This document shows positions 46,197 through 54,059 of a DNA stretch of 64,000 nt, piece after piece. The translations under genes were made by a program, and so were the position numbers. The notes under the pieces were generated by a model. The model searched no databases, had not been told where the DNA came from, and worked only from the letters and a program-made list of their open reading frames with translations. Position 1 is the first letter of the stretch, and every line of letters begins with the position of its first letter. This stretch comes from an uncultured Saprospiraceae bacterium (GTDB lineage: Bacteria; Bacteroidota; Bacteroidia; Chitinophagales; Saprospiraceae). The stretch spans positions 81,756 through 145,755 of the forward strand of contig CALLWB010000027.1 of the NCBI GenBank assembly GCA_938016265.1, read 5' to 3'.

Positions 46197-47435
46197 ATGA
46201 TCGAATTCAGTCGCCACCAACTCAACAACGGGTTGACAATTATTGTACATGAAGATCACAGTACGCCTATGGCCGCACTGAATGTCCTCTATAAAGTAGG
46301 ATCAAAAAATGAGTCCCCTAATAAAACCGGATTTGCCCATTTGTTTGAGCACCTGATGTTTGGAGGCTCTTCCAATGTGCCAAATTTTGATGAGCCTCTG
46401 CAGTATGCCGGCGGAGAAAGCAACGCCTTTACCAACAATGACATCACCAATTTCTACGATATCCTGCCCGCCAATAATCTGGAAACCGCCTTCTGGTTAG
46501 AGTCAGACAGAATGATGAACCTCAACTTCAGCAAAAAATCATTAAACGTACAGCGGAAAGTCGTCATAGAAGAGTTTAAAGAAACCTGCCTCAATCAGCC
46601 CTATGGAGATGTCTGGCACACACTAATGGAAATGGCCTACAAAAAGCACCCCTACCGATGGCCAGTCATTGGAAGCAAAATAAAACACATCAAAGATGCC
46701 AAACTAGAGGATGTCCGCAGTTTTTTCTACAAACACTATCGTCCCAATAACGCGGTACTCGTAGTAGCAGGAGCAGTAAAAACAGAGGACGTTCTCGAAC
46801 TTGCCGAAAAATGGTTTGGAGAGATTGAATCAGGAGAAATTGCACCAGTCAACATTCCAACAGAACCACCACAAGAAGCGCCAATTGTCGTTCATGCAAA
46901 GAAAAAAGTGCCTTTAGACTCCTTGTATTTGGCCTTCCATATGCCAGGAAGAGATCATGAAGATTATTATAAAATTGATTTGCTGTCGGATGTACTCTGC
47001 AACGGAAGTTCTTCGAGATTATTCCGAAGACTAAAAAAAGAACAACAATTGTTTAGCGAAATTGATTGTTATATAACTGGAAATGTAGATCCGGGGCTAT
47101 TCATAATAGAAGGGAAACCATCACCCAATACCACGTTGGCAGAAGCAGAAGCTGCAATTTGGGAACAGATTGATCTGCTGATCAAGGAACAAATACCAAC
47201 CAAAGAATTACAAAAAATAAAAAACAAAGTAGAAAGCTCCCTCATCTTTTCAGAGTCCACCATTTTGAATAAAGCAATTAATCTGGCATTCTTTGAATTA
47301 TTGGGAGATGCCGAAATTATCAATAAAGAACCAAGCTATTATCAAGAAATTACCTGCGAAGATATTCAGTCCCAGGCAAAAAAAATATTGACCAAAGACA
47401 ATTGTTCTGTGCTCTGGTATGAAAAAATAGATTAA
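46197..47435 (+). CDS. M16 family (insulinase-like) zinc peptidase
   Basis: A 412-residue M16B-type peptidase. The inverted zinc motif HLFEH is at 48-52 with Glu51 as catalytic base, and a downstream acidic helix (VVIEEFKET, 122-130) supplies the third metal ligand. The first domain (about 5-210) and a second, structurally similar domain (about 215-405, with LPxxS-type SSRLFRRLKKEQ) form the clamp. There is no signal peptide, so it may be cytoplasmic, unlike many Bacteroidota M16 pairs that are exported. No partner peptidase is adjacent. It processes peptides; the substrate is unknown. Confidence 0.92.
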   Translation: MIEFSRHQLNNGLTIIVHEDHSTPMAALNVLYKVGSKNESPNKTGFAHLFEHLMFGGSSNVPNFDEPLQYAGGESNAFTNNDITNFYDILPANNLETAFWLESDRMMNLNFSKKSLNVQRKVVIEEFKETCLNQPYGDVWHTLMEMAYKKHPYRWPVIGSKIKHIKDAKLEDVRSFFYKHYRPNNAVLVVAGAVKTEDVLELAEKWFGEIESGEIAPVNIPTEPPQEAPIVVHAKKKVPLDSLYLAFHMPGRDHEDYYKIDLLSDVLCNGSSSRLFRRLKKEQQLFSEIDCYITGNVDPGLFIIEGKPSPNTTLAEAEAAIWEQIDLLIKEQIPTKELQKIKNKVESSLIFSESTILNKAINLAFFELLGDAEIINKEPSYYQEITCEDIQSQAKKILTKDNCSVLWYEKID

Positions 47436-47452
47436 GATTCTTGCGACCTCAA

Positions 47453-48949
47453 TTATTTAATTCTCTTAAACAGTCTTGCGAATTGCATCATTGCTCCTAA
47501 GTCCGAGACTTGGATTTGGCCGGACATTATCGCAGACTCCGGGCTCTTTCTGCCTAGTTCCACGTCCTGATATACTTCGTCTGTCGCCGTGACCACGCAA
47601 TTGGGAGTGCCTTCAAAACCTTCATTCAAGAGGCATTTCCCCTCAGCAATATTTACGGTGTACTGACCACCGTTGGCTCCAGAAATATCAAAATGAAAGA
47701 CCAACTGATCGCCATTTGCTTTTTCAGCTTTAAATCGATCAGGAATGGAAGCAATAATCTCCCTGGCTGTCATTTGGAGCGGTGCTTTTTCAGTCTCCTT
47801 GTAAGGCGAATCGTAGGATACCTCATCGATAACCATTTTTGCAATGATTTCACGCATGATTTCTGAAGTGCCGCCTACAATAGTGCCTGCGCGGACATCT
47901 CGATACCATCTTGCTGCAGGATACTCTTCCATGAAACCATAACCGCCATACGACTGAAGACAAACATCGCTTGCTTTTTTGGCCAATTCAGAAGTCAGGA
48001 GTTTTACCATGCTACATGCTTTAACCGCTGACGCTCCTTGGGAAAATAACCAGGAAGTATGATAGGTGAACTGCTTGGCCGATTCAATTTCTGCTGCCAG
48101 ATCTGCAAACCGATGACGCAAGACTTGGAACTTGTTGATGGGTCTACCGAAAGCACTACGTTCTTGCATGTATTGAAGGGTGACTTCCATGGCCCTTGCT
48201 GCTCCTGCAACAGACATAATACCCGCTACGAGTCGCTCCAGCTGGAAACTTTCCATGATGTAATAAAAACCTTTTCCTTCCTGGCCGATCAGATTTTTCT
48301 CTGGGACCCGGACCTCATCAAACGCCAGTTCACCAGTGTCGGAGCAGTGCCAGCCCATTTTATCCAATTTTGTCCTTGTCAGTCCTTTCGAATTGCCATC
48401 TACAACAATCAAGCTGATCCCATTTTTTGTTTTTGCGGCTACAGTTATAAAGTCGCTGTAAACGCCATTCGTTATAAATGTCTTAGAGCCATTGATGACA
48501 AATTCATTGCCGTCCTTTTTTGCGGTGGTCAGCATGCCGCCGACATTAGAACCTGCGTTGGGCTCTGAGACGGCGAGTGCCCCAATCTTCTCACCAGAAA
48601 TGGAAGGGGAGAGGTAGGTTGTTTTTAAAAATTCGGATCCTGCTTCCGCAATATGGGCGACTGCCATGTATTGATGCACACTGATAGCTGCAGAAAAACC
48701 TCCAGAACCTACTCGTGCGAGCTCTTCCAGGAATACGACGGAATAAAAAAAATCTCCTTCGCTTCCTCCATATTCCTCGGGATGACTGACGCCCAGGTAG
48801 CCCATTTGGCCTAATTTTGTCCATATTGATCGAGGCATTTTACGGTCGTTTTCCCATTGATCAATGTATGGGACGACTTCTTTGTCCATAAACTGTCGGA
48901 CACTTTGTCTGAATAGTTCATGCTCTTCCTTGAAGTAAGGTGATTTCAT
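47453..48949 (-). CDS. Acyl-CoA dehydrogenase fused to an SCP2 sterol-carrier domain
   Basis: A 498-residue two-domain protein. The first 385 residues are an acyl-CoA dehydrogenase: helical N-domain, FAD-binding beta domain (ALAVSEPNAGSNVG near 125-137; ITNGVYSDF), and C-domain with QSYGGYGFMEEYPAARWYRD (332-351). The usual catalytic Glu site (YEGTSEI) is IVGGTSEI here, with Gly at that place. The base is probably Glu238 (QLERL), as in long-chain/isovaleryl types. Residues about 400-498 are an SCP2 lipid-binding fold (DQLVFHFDISGANGGQYTVNI). The fusion likely delivers acyl-CoA or sterol-like substrate. It is 31 bases upstream on the same strand from the T9SS protein gene's start region. Confidence 0.92.
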   Translation of the reverse strand: MKSPYFKEEHELFRQSVRQFMDKEVVPYIDQWENDRKMPRSIWTKLGQMGYLGVSHPEEYGGSEGDFFYSVVFLEELARVGSGGFSAAISVHQYMAVAHIAEAGSEFLKTTYLSPSISGEKIGALAVSEPNAGSNVGGMLTTAKKDGNEFVINGSKTFITNGVYSDFITVAAKTKNGISLIVVDGNSKGLTRTKLDKMGWHCSDTGELAFDEVRVPEKNLIGQEGKGFYYIMESFQLERLVAGIMSVAGAARAMEVTLQYMQERSAFGRPINKFQVLRHRFADLAAEIESAKQFTYHTSWLFSQGASAVKACSMVKLLTSELAKKASDVCLQSYGGYGFMEEYPAARWYRDVRAGTIVGGTSEIMREIIAKMVIDEVSYDSPYKETEKAPLQMTAREIIASIPDRFKAEKANGDQLVFHFDISGANGGQYTVNIAEGKCLLNEGFEGTPNCVVTATDEVYQDVELGRKSPESAIMSGQIQVSDLGAMMQFARLFKRIK

Positions 48950-48980
48950 TATTTGGAAAGGGATTTTATGGAGCGATGTC

Positions 48981-49886
48981 CTAGTGGGCGATGATCAGCT
49001 TTTTGGTAAAGGATTTATTTTTTTCTGTGAATTTTAGAAAATAGGTCCCTCCAGGGAGATGAGCAGTTTGAAGTACTTCAGAACCCGTGATTTGATTTTC
49101 CACTATTAGCCGACCATGGACATCTAATAGCTGGTAGTCAATGGTTTCTTTATTGGTAATGGTTATCTCGACATAATTGGAGGCTGGATTGGGTGCTATC
49201 TGAATGGTGTTATTGGATAAGTCATCTACGTCGGAATAAATTATGCCAAGCACAGGGCTGTCTTCATACTCTAATTCTATCTCACTTGAATAGAAAGGGG
49301 TCGTTGGTTCTAAAGAAAAGACTTTTGTTGCGAAACCCGGGACATCCTGATCCCAAACAAACTGGACCTGCCCCCCTTGATAGCCGGTGATTTTAAATCT
49401 TCCAAGACGATGTATGGAAGGCTGAGCATCGATTCTTGCCATTTTTAGTTCAAAATCAGTTTGGTCATTAGGGGTAGGACTATTTAAGTTGATAATGATT
49501 TCTTCAGAATTCAAAAAGGTAGGAAACTGACCATCATAGTAGGATTTCTGGCAAAGAATATCGTTTGCCCCACCATCCGTAGTCGTAGGTATAAAACTAC
49601 AATAGCCGTTCTGGACAAATCCACCAGGAGGATTCGGATTCTCAATTTTTTCGATCGTTGGGTTTAAAAAAGAGGTATAGCCAAAAAACAAGACGAAGTC
49701 GGCATGTCCCAGGTATATTGGACCTGTGCTAGTTGGACTCTCCTGCATGACCAAATCAAAGAAGACCTCAGATCCGATGATCTCTGCATTCTCAATTGAC
49801 AACTTTCCAACTACCTGAGCGGTAAGATTTCCATTCAAAAATACGACAACAAAAACCACCACGATCCAATTGACTAAGCTTCTCAT
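48981..49886 (-). CDS. Secreted T9SS-sorted protein, unknown function
   Basis: A 301-residue exported protein with a signal peptide (ending LNGNLTAQ). The middle is beta-rich and begins VVGKLSIENAEIIGSEVFFDLVMQ, somewhat like cohesin/adhesion-type folds, but I cannot name a family. The C-terminal domain (IQIAPNPASNYVEITI to SFTKKLIIAH) is a clear T9SS type A sorting domain. Two Cys (SFIPTTTDG region and ILCQKS) may pair. It would be secreted or attached at the cell surface. It precedes the acyl-CoA dehydrogenase gene on the same strand by 31 bases. Confidence 0.8.
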   Translation of the reverse strand: MRSLVNWIVVVFVVVFLNGNLTAQVVGKLSIENAEIIGSEVFFDLVMQESPTSTGPIYLGHADFVLFFGYTSFLNPTIEKIENPNPPGGFVQNGYCSFIPTTTDGGANDILCQKSYYDGQFPTFLNSEEIIINLNSPTPNDQTDFELKMARIDAQPSIHRLGRFKITGYQGGQVQFVWDQDVPGFATKVFSLEPTTPFYSSEIELEYEDSPVLGIIYSDVDDLSNNTIQIAPNPASNYVEITITNKETIDYQLLDVHGRLIVENQITGSEVLQTAHLPGGTYFLKFTEKNKSFTKKLIIAH

Positions 49887-50055
49887 AATTCAATATTATT
49901 TTTACTTGGAATATATCTCACTCATTAAAAGTACAAAAAAAGAAAATCAGATGTAAGCCCATTCATTTTTTTAATTGCAAGAGTTGTGAACTAATTGTTC
50001 TATTCTTGCATTTAGGCAATCTTTTATTAAAACCTTCAATGTTTCAAAAAAATGT

Positions 50056-50063
50056 TACTTTTG
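50056..50063 (+). promoter_or_regulatory. Bacteroidota -7 box for the DUF1573 gene
   Basis: TACTTTTG fits TAnnTTTG and is followed by CCGCCC, 50 bases before the first possible start and 80 before the more likely one. Confidence 0.55.
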
Positions 50064-50142
50064 CCGCCCTTGCAAACTGTTACCTGCAAGAATTTCTTTC
50101 GTCTAAAAGGGGATGATATACAATCAAAATAAAATAATGGTA

Positions 50143-50748
50143 ATGAAAAATGTGGGCTTGATTATTGGATTTTGTCTGTTGAGCGTTTTTGTCAATGCAC
50201 AGATAAACAATCCATTAGCAACAGAGCGGGATCGATTGAAAAAAACAAAAGTAGTTAGCACGCCTTCAGAATTTCCCGAAGTGCTACCTGACCGTTCAGA
50301 AGTTTTTCCAACTGCACCAGCCAAACCTTCTCCAGTACCAAAAACAACTCCGCTACCAGGCATAGAACTCCCTGAAGTAAAAGAAAAGAAAGAAGTCGTC
50401 AAACCAAAGCCAGCAAAAAAGAAAAAAGACCCCGTCCTAAGCTGGGAAACTGCAAACTATAACTTTGGAACCATAGATAAAGGTAAACCAGTAACCGGTG
50501 TTTTCAAATTCAAGAACATCACTGAAAAACCAATATTTATCACCCAAGCAAAAGGTTCTTGCGGGTGCACAGGAGTGAAATACTCAGAAGCCCCCATCCT
50601 CCCCGGCGAATCTGGGAAGATAATAGCCACCTACGATGCTAAAGACATCGGTCCCTTCAAAAAATCACTAACCGTGATCACTAGCGAGGACGAGGAGGAT
50701 GAAAAAACCACATTATATATCTTGGGAGAAGTTATCTGGAAATTCTAG
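50143..50748 (+). CDS. DUF1573-domain exported protein
   Basis: A 201-residue protein started at the ATG at 50143 (MKNVGLIIGF), which gives a clean signal peptide ending VNAQ; an in-frame ATG 30 bases earlier adds a polar extension. A Pro/Lys-rich linker (about 30-105) leads to an Ig-like ASH-type DUF1573 domain (about 110-200) with the family hallmarks YNFGTIDKGKPVTGVFKFKN, GSCGCTGV and ILPGESGKI. DUF1573 proteins are abundant in Bacteroidota; their role is not established, though the ASH fold is a protein-binding module. Likely periplasmic or surface. Confidence 0.88.
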   Translation: MKNVGLIIGFCLLSVFVNAQINNPLATERDRLKKTKVVSTPSEFPEVLPDRSEVFPTAPAKPSPVPKTTPLPGIELPEVKEKKEVVKPKPAKKKKDPVLSWETANYNFGTIDKGKPVTGVFKFKNITEKPIFITQAKGSCGCTGVKYSEAPILPGESGKIIATYDAKDIGPFKKSLTVITSEDEEDEKTTLYILGEVIWKF

Positions 50749-50771
50749 AGTAGTTTATGGTTAATGGTGTA

Positions 50772-51749
50772 TTAACCAAGTAAAGCAGGCCGCTGAGAAA
50801 TTTCATGATAACAAACCACATTCTCACAAAAATAATGCGCCACCATGCTCCGACGGGTACTACCTTCTTTCGTTATTGGACTGCCTCCATGCAATAAGTT
50901 GGCGTGCCAGAACAAAACGTCCCCTTTTTCCGCATGAAAATATTGTTTTTGTAGGTTGTTTTTCTCAACCACTTCTGCAATTTTGTCCTCGTATTTTTTG
51001 TAACTGTTGGCTCCAAGTTTCCATTTCGAATGGCCACTTTCAAAATCATCAGACATCACATAAGGCAGTTTATGGCTTCCTGGATAATAAAATAGGGGGC
51101 CATTTCCTTCATGACAATTTTCAAGTGCTGTCCAGGTAGCAATCAAATATCCCTTGGGCTCGCTGGTCATGTGTATTGAGTCTGAATGCGCCCGCTGCTC
51201 GCTCCCTTGCACAAAATTGATGGTCTGAAAAGGATAAACCGTCCTTCCCATGATAAAATTCAACAACCGGAGGATCTTTTGATTTTTGAAATAGCCATCT
51301 ACAATCGGGGAAATTTGGTGCGCATCCATCACCTTACGCCCAGTAAAATTGAAGTCAACTTCTTGTTTTGCCAATAGCCGATCCACTTCCTGATTGAGCG
51401 TGTCAATTTCTTCTGACTTATAAAAGCCTTTCAAAATCAGAAACCCATTATCCAACCAATCACGCAGCTGTTGCTGAGTGTCAGTATCAAACGACTGGTA
51501 GTCAGGGTGCGCGGTTAATGCTTCTTTGGCTCCGGGCAAATCTAACCACGGTTTAGAAATAACCGACTGTTCTCCAAAATCACTACTTTTAATACTTCCA
51601 AAAATACTTTTTTGCAGACCTAGCTTTTTATAAAGTTCCCGATTGTGTTTTAGCTTTCGCGAATTAAGGAAATTATTTATACTATAAACAACCTTCCAAC
51701 TTCGAAGCTCGCCCTTGTATTTACTGAAAAATTTGCCTAGTGATGCCAT
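50772..51749 (-). CDS. Phytanoyl-CoA dioxygenase-family (PhyH) protein
   Basis: A 325-residue Fe(II)/2-oxoglutarate dioxygenase-like protein. The His-x-Asp iron motif is HSD at 188-190 (RAHSDSIHM) and the distal His is His287 (NLLHGGS). An RR pair just after (STRRSMVAHYF) is the likely 2-oxoglutarate binder. GNGPLFYYPGSH is the conserved beta segment. The first 70 residues are not conserved in the family. The family hydroxylates lipids or small natural products; the substrate here is unknown. It converges with the DUF1573 gene. Confidence 0.88.
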   Translation of the reverse strand: MASLGKFFSKYKGELRSWKVVYSINNFLNSRKLKHNRELYKKLGLQKSIFGSIKSSDFGEQSVISKPWLDLPGAKEALTAHPDYQSFDTDTQQQLRDWLDNGFLILKGFYKSEEIDTLNQEVDRLLAKQEVDFNFTGRKVMDAHQISPIVDGYFKNQKILRLLNFIMGRTVYPFQTINFVQGSEQRAHSDSIHMTSEPKGYLIATWTALENCHEGNGPLFYYPGSHKLPYVMSDDFESGHSKWKLGANSYKKYEDKIAEVVEKNNLQKQYFHAEKGDVLFWHANLLHGGSPITKEGSTRRSMVAHYFCENVVCYHEISQRPALLG

Positions 51750-52001
51750 GTTTTGTTGTTCCGATTCCCCGTAAAATTAAAACATTTTTCCGAGTTTAAT
51801 AGGAGAGGAGTAAGTACTTGTACAAATGCATTTCAAGCCCAGCATTCAACAAGGCCAATTCTTAGCAAGTTCCACACTACAGTGGCAATTTTTACTAAGA
51901 AATGAAAACCGTCAAAGGTAACTTGCGTTTTAAAATTATTCAGACATTCTCGCTTTCTTGTATTCTAACATTCTTAGAATCCTCCGAATAACCCATAAAA
52001 A

Positions 52002-52032
52002 TTGATAAAATTGATTTTTTTAAGTATATTTG
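52002..52032 (+). promoter_or_regulatory. rimP: rimP operon promoter
   Basis: TTG (52002-52004), a spacer of 20 bases and TATATTTG (52025-52032) fit the Bacteroidota -33/-7 layout closely. Transcription would start about 52038, just before a terminator-like hairpin. Confidence 0.7.
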
Positions 52033-52046
52033 CACTCGAATTGAGC

Positions 52047-52076
52047 AAAGAGGGAACGAAGTCGTTCCCTCTTTTT
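52047..52076 (+). terminator. Terminator-like hairpin in the rimP leader (possible attenuator)
   Basis: A 12-bp perfect stem (AAAGAGGGAACG 52047-52058 with CGTTCCCTCTTT 52063-52074) closes on an AAGT loop and is followed by T-rich sequence (TTTTATT). It lies between the promoter and the rimP start, so it should terminate most transcripts of the operon unless read-through is controlled. NusA, encoded in the operon, acts on such hairpins. Confidence 0.75.
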
Positions 52077-52094
52077 ATTGAATAATTGGGAAAA

Positions 52095-52565
52095 ATGGAC
52101 GCGCTAAACGAGCAAATAGAAGCATTACTGCTGACCAAATTTGAAGATGAAGGTTTTGAAGATTTATTTATTGTTGAAATAAATTATAATACAACAGGAA
52201 ATAAACTAGAGATTTTTTTGGATAGTGATACGACCCTGGATATTGGACATTGCTCAAGAATAAACAAGTATTTGCAGAAGCATATTGATGAGCATGGCTG
52301 GTTAGGAGAAAAGTATTTCTTGGATGTTTCTTCGCCAGGGGTTGGAAAACCACTCAAGTTGATGCGTCAATATGCTAAGAATATAAACAGACGACTGGAA
52401 ATTTGGCTTACAGAAGGCAAACCAGTTACTGGAAAAATGACTTCCGTTACTGATGATCACATCATAATAGAAGAGGAAAAAGGTAAAAAGAAAAAGAAGG
52501 AAATTATCAAACATGAAATTTCCTACAATCAAATAAAAAGAGCTATTGTTAAAATAAGTTTTTAA
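52095..52565 (+). CDS. rimP: Ribosome maturation factor RimP
   Basis: A 156-residue RimP, needed for 30S subunit maturation. The ATG at 52095 is preferred over a TTG at 52086. The conserved SSPGVGKPLK (near residues 81-90) and KGKKKKKE region near the C-terminus match the family. First gene of the rimP-nusA-infB operon and only 11 bases before nusA. Confidence 0.93.
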   Translation: MDALNEQIEALLLTKFEDEGFEDLFIVEINYNTTGNKLEIFLDSDTTLDIGHCSRINKYLQKHIDEHGWLGEKYFLDVSSPGVGKPLKLMRQYAKNINRRLEIWLTEGKPVTGKMTSVTDDHIIIEEEKGKKKKKEIIKHEISYNQIKRAIVKISF

Positions 52566-52576
52566 AAAGGAGAGCT

Positions 52577-53818
52577 ATGGGTATAAATCTTGTTGAATCC
52601 TTTTCGGAATTTAAGGACATGAAAAGTGTAGACCGACCAACTATGGTTCGGGTACTTGAAGATGTTTTCCGTACTTTGATTCGAAAGAAATTCGGATCTG
52701 ACGAAAACTTCGATGTCATTGTAAACACCGATAAAGGAGATTTGGAATTATGGCGCGTTCGGGAAATTGTACCGGACGGAGAAGTAGAGGACGAACGCAA
52801 ACAAATCGCGCTTTCTCAAGCTTCTAAAATTGAAGATGATTATGAAATAGGGGAAGAATGTTACCAGCAATTATTCCTTCATGATTTTGGGCGCCGAGCA
52901 ATTATGGCCGCTAGACAAACGCTTATCTCCAGAATTCTGGAGCTGGAAAAAGACGATATCTATCGTCGATACAGTGAGCGAGTTGGAGAGATTGTCCTTG
53001 GTGAAGTCCACCAAATACTGAAACGCGATATCCTTGTATTGGATGACGCAACAGACAATGAATTGATTTTACCAAGAAACGAAATGATTCGTGGTGATTT
53101 TTTCCGTAAAGGAGAAATGGTACGCGCCATCATTAAGTCTGTTCAAATGAACAATAATAACCCGCAAGTGGTGTTATCTAGAACTGACAACTCTTTTCTT
53201 GAAAAATTGATGGAACAAGAAGTTCCTGAAATAGAAGATGGTCTGATCACCGTCAAAAGGATTGTTAGAATGCCAGGCGAACGGGCCAAGGTAGCGGTAG
53301 AATCTTATGACGATCGGATTGATCCTGTAGGAGCATGTGTCGGTATGAAAGGGTCAAGAATTCACGGAATTGTCCGAGAGTTGAAGAACGAAAATATTGA
53401 CATTATCAATTATACAGCAAACGATAGTTTGCTGATCCAACGGGCATTGACACCTGCTAAAGTGACGTCAATTTCGCTGGATACAGAAAACAAGCGAGCT
53501 TCTGTTTATCTTCCACCAGACCAGGTATCTCTGGCAATTGGTAAAGGAGGATTAAATATTAAATTGGCAAGTAAGTTAAGCGGTTACGAAATTGACGTAT
53601 TTAGAGATACAGAAGAAACGGAAATCGATGACGTCGATTTAGAAGAATTTACTGATGAAATCGAAGGTTGGATCTTAGATGCATTCAAAAGCATCGGTTG
53701 CGATACAGCAAAAAGCGTATTGAAACTAAACAATGATGAATTGGTAAGAAGAACTGATCTTGAGGTAGAAACGGTAGAAGAAGTCGTCCGAATATTGAAA
53801 ATGGAATTTGAGGATTAG
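52577..53818 (+). CDS. nusA: Transcription termination/antitermination factor NusA
   Basis: A 413-residue NusA without the C-terminal acidic repeats of the E. coli protein, a common form. N-terminal RNA-polymerase-binding domain (about 1-125), an S1 domain (about 130-200, with RYSERVGEIVLGEV), and two KH domains (about 205-345: VGMKGSRIHGIVRELKNE and DQVSLAIGKGGLNIKLASKLSGY) are in order. A short C-terminal region ends LKMEFED. It controls pausing, termination and antitermination. It is encoded with rimP and infB, as in most bacteria. Confidence 0.96.
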   Translation: MGINLVESFSEFKDMKSVDRPTMVRVLEDVFRTLIRKKFGSDENFDVIVNTDKGDLELWRVREIVPDGEVEDERKQIALSQASKIEDDYEIGEECYQQLFLHDFGRRAIMAARQTLISRILELEKDDIYRRYSERVGEIVLGEVHQILKRDILVLDDATDNELILPRNEMIRGDFFRKGEMVRAIIKSVQMNNNNPQVVLSRTDNSFLEKLMEQEVPEIEDGLITVKRIVRMPGERAKVAVESYDDRIDPVGACVGMKGSRIHGIVRELKNENIDIINYTANDSLLIQRALTPAKVTSISLDTENKRASVYLPPDQVSLAIGKGGLNIKLASKLSGYEIDVFRDTEETEIDDVDLEEFTDEIEGWILDAFKSIGCDTAKSVLKLNNDELVRRTDLEVETVEEVVRILKMEFED

Positions 53819-53938
53819 CAGAAATTTTTCTTTTAGGGAATTATTTTGACGCTTTTTTCATTCCTAGTAATGTAGTCGTTAATTAGGCAGTTTTTAACAA
53901 CTATATTGGGAATAACTCAAATTAATTTAAGATAAAAC

Positions 53939-53981
53939 CATAAGTAACAATTAAAAATAATATTTTTGATTGTTACTTATG
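53939..53981 (+). promoter_or_regulatory. Large near-perfect inverted repeat between nusA and infB
   Basis: A 13-bp perfect stem (CATAAGTAACAAT 53939-53951 with ATTGTTACTTATG 53969-53981) has a second inner stem (AAAAAT with ATTTTT), separated by one mismatch. It lies within the 241-base gap before infB. The right flank is only moderately T-rich, so it may be a processing site, a protein-binding operator or a weak terminator. Confidence 0.75.
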
Positions 53982-54059
53982 CTTTATTAATGCCAAGTGG
54001 TATTGATAAATAACAAATTCATCGTAGGCAAATTGCCTGCGAAGAAATAAAACCATAGA

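Noticed and set aside
50759..50777. Hairpin GGTTAAT/ATTAACC as terminator between DUF1573 and PhyH genes
   Set aside because: It has no T-tract on either strand and overlaps the PhyH coding end.
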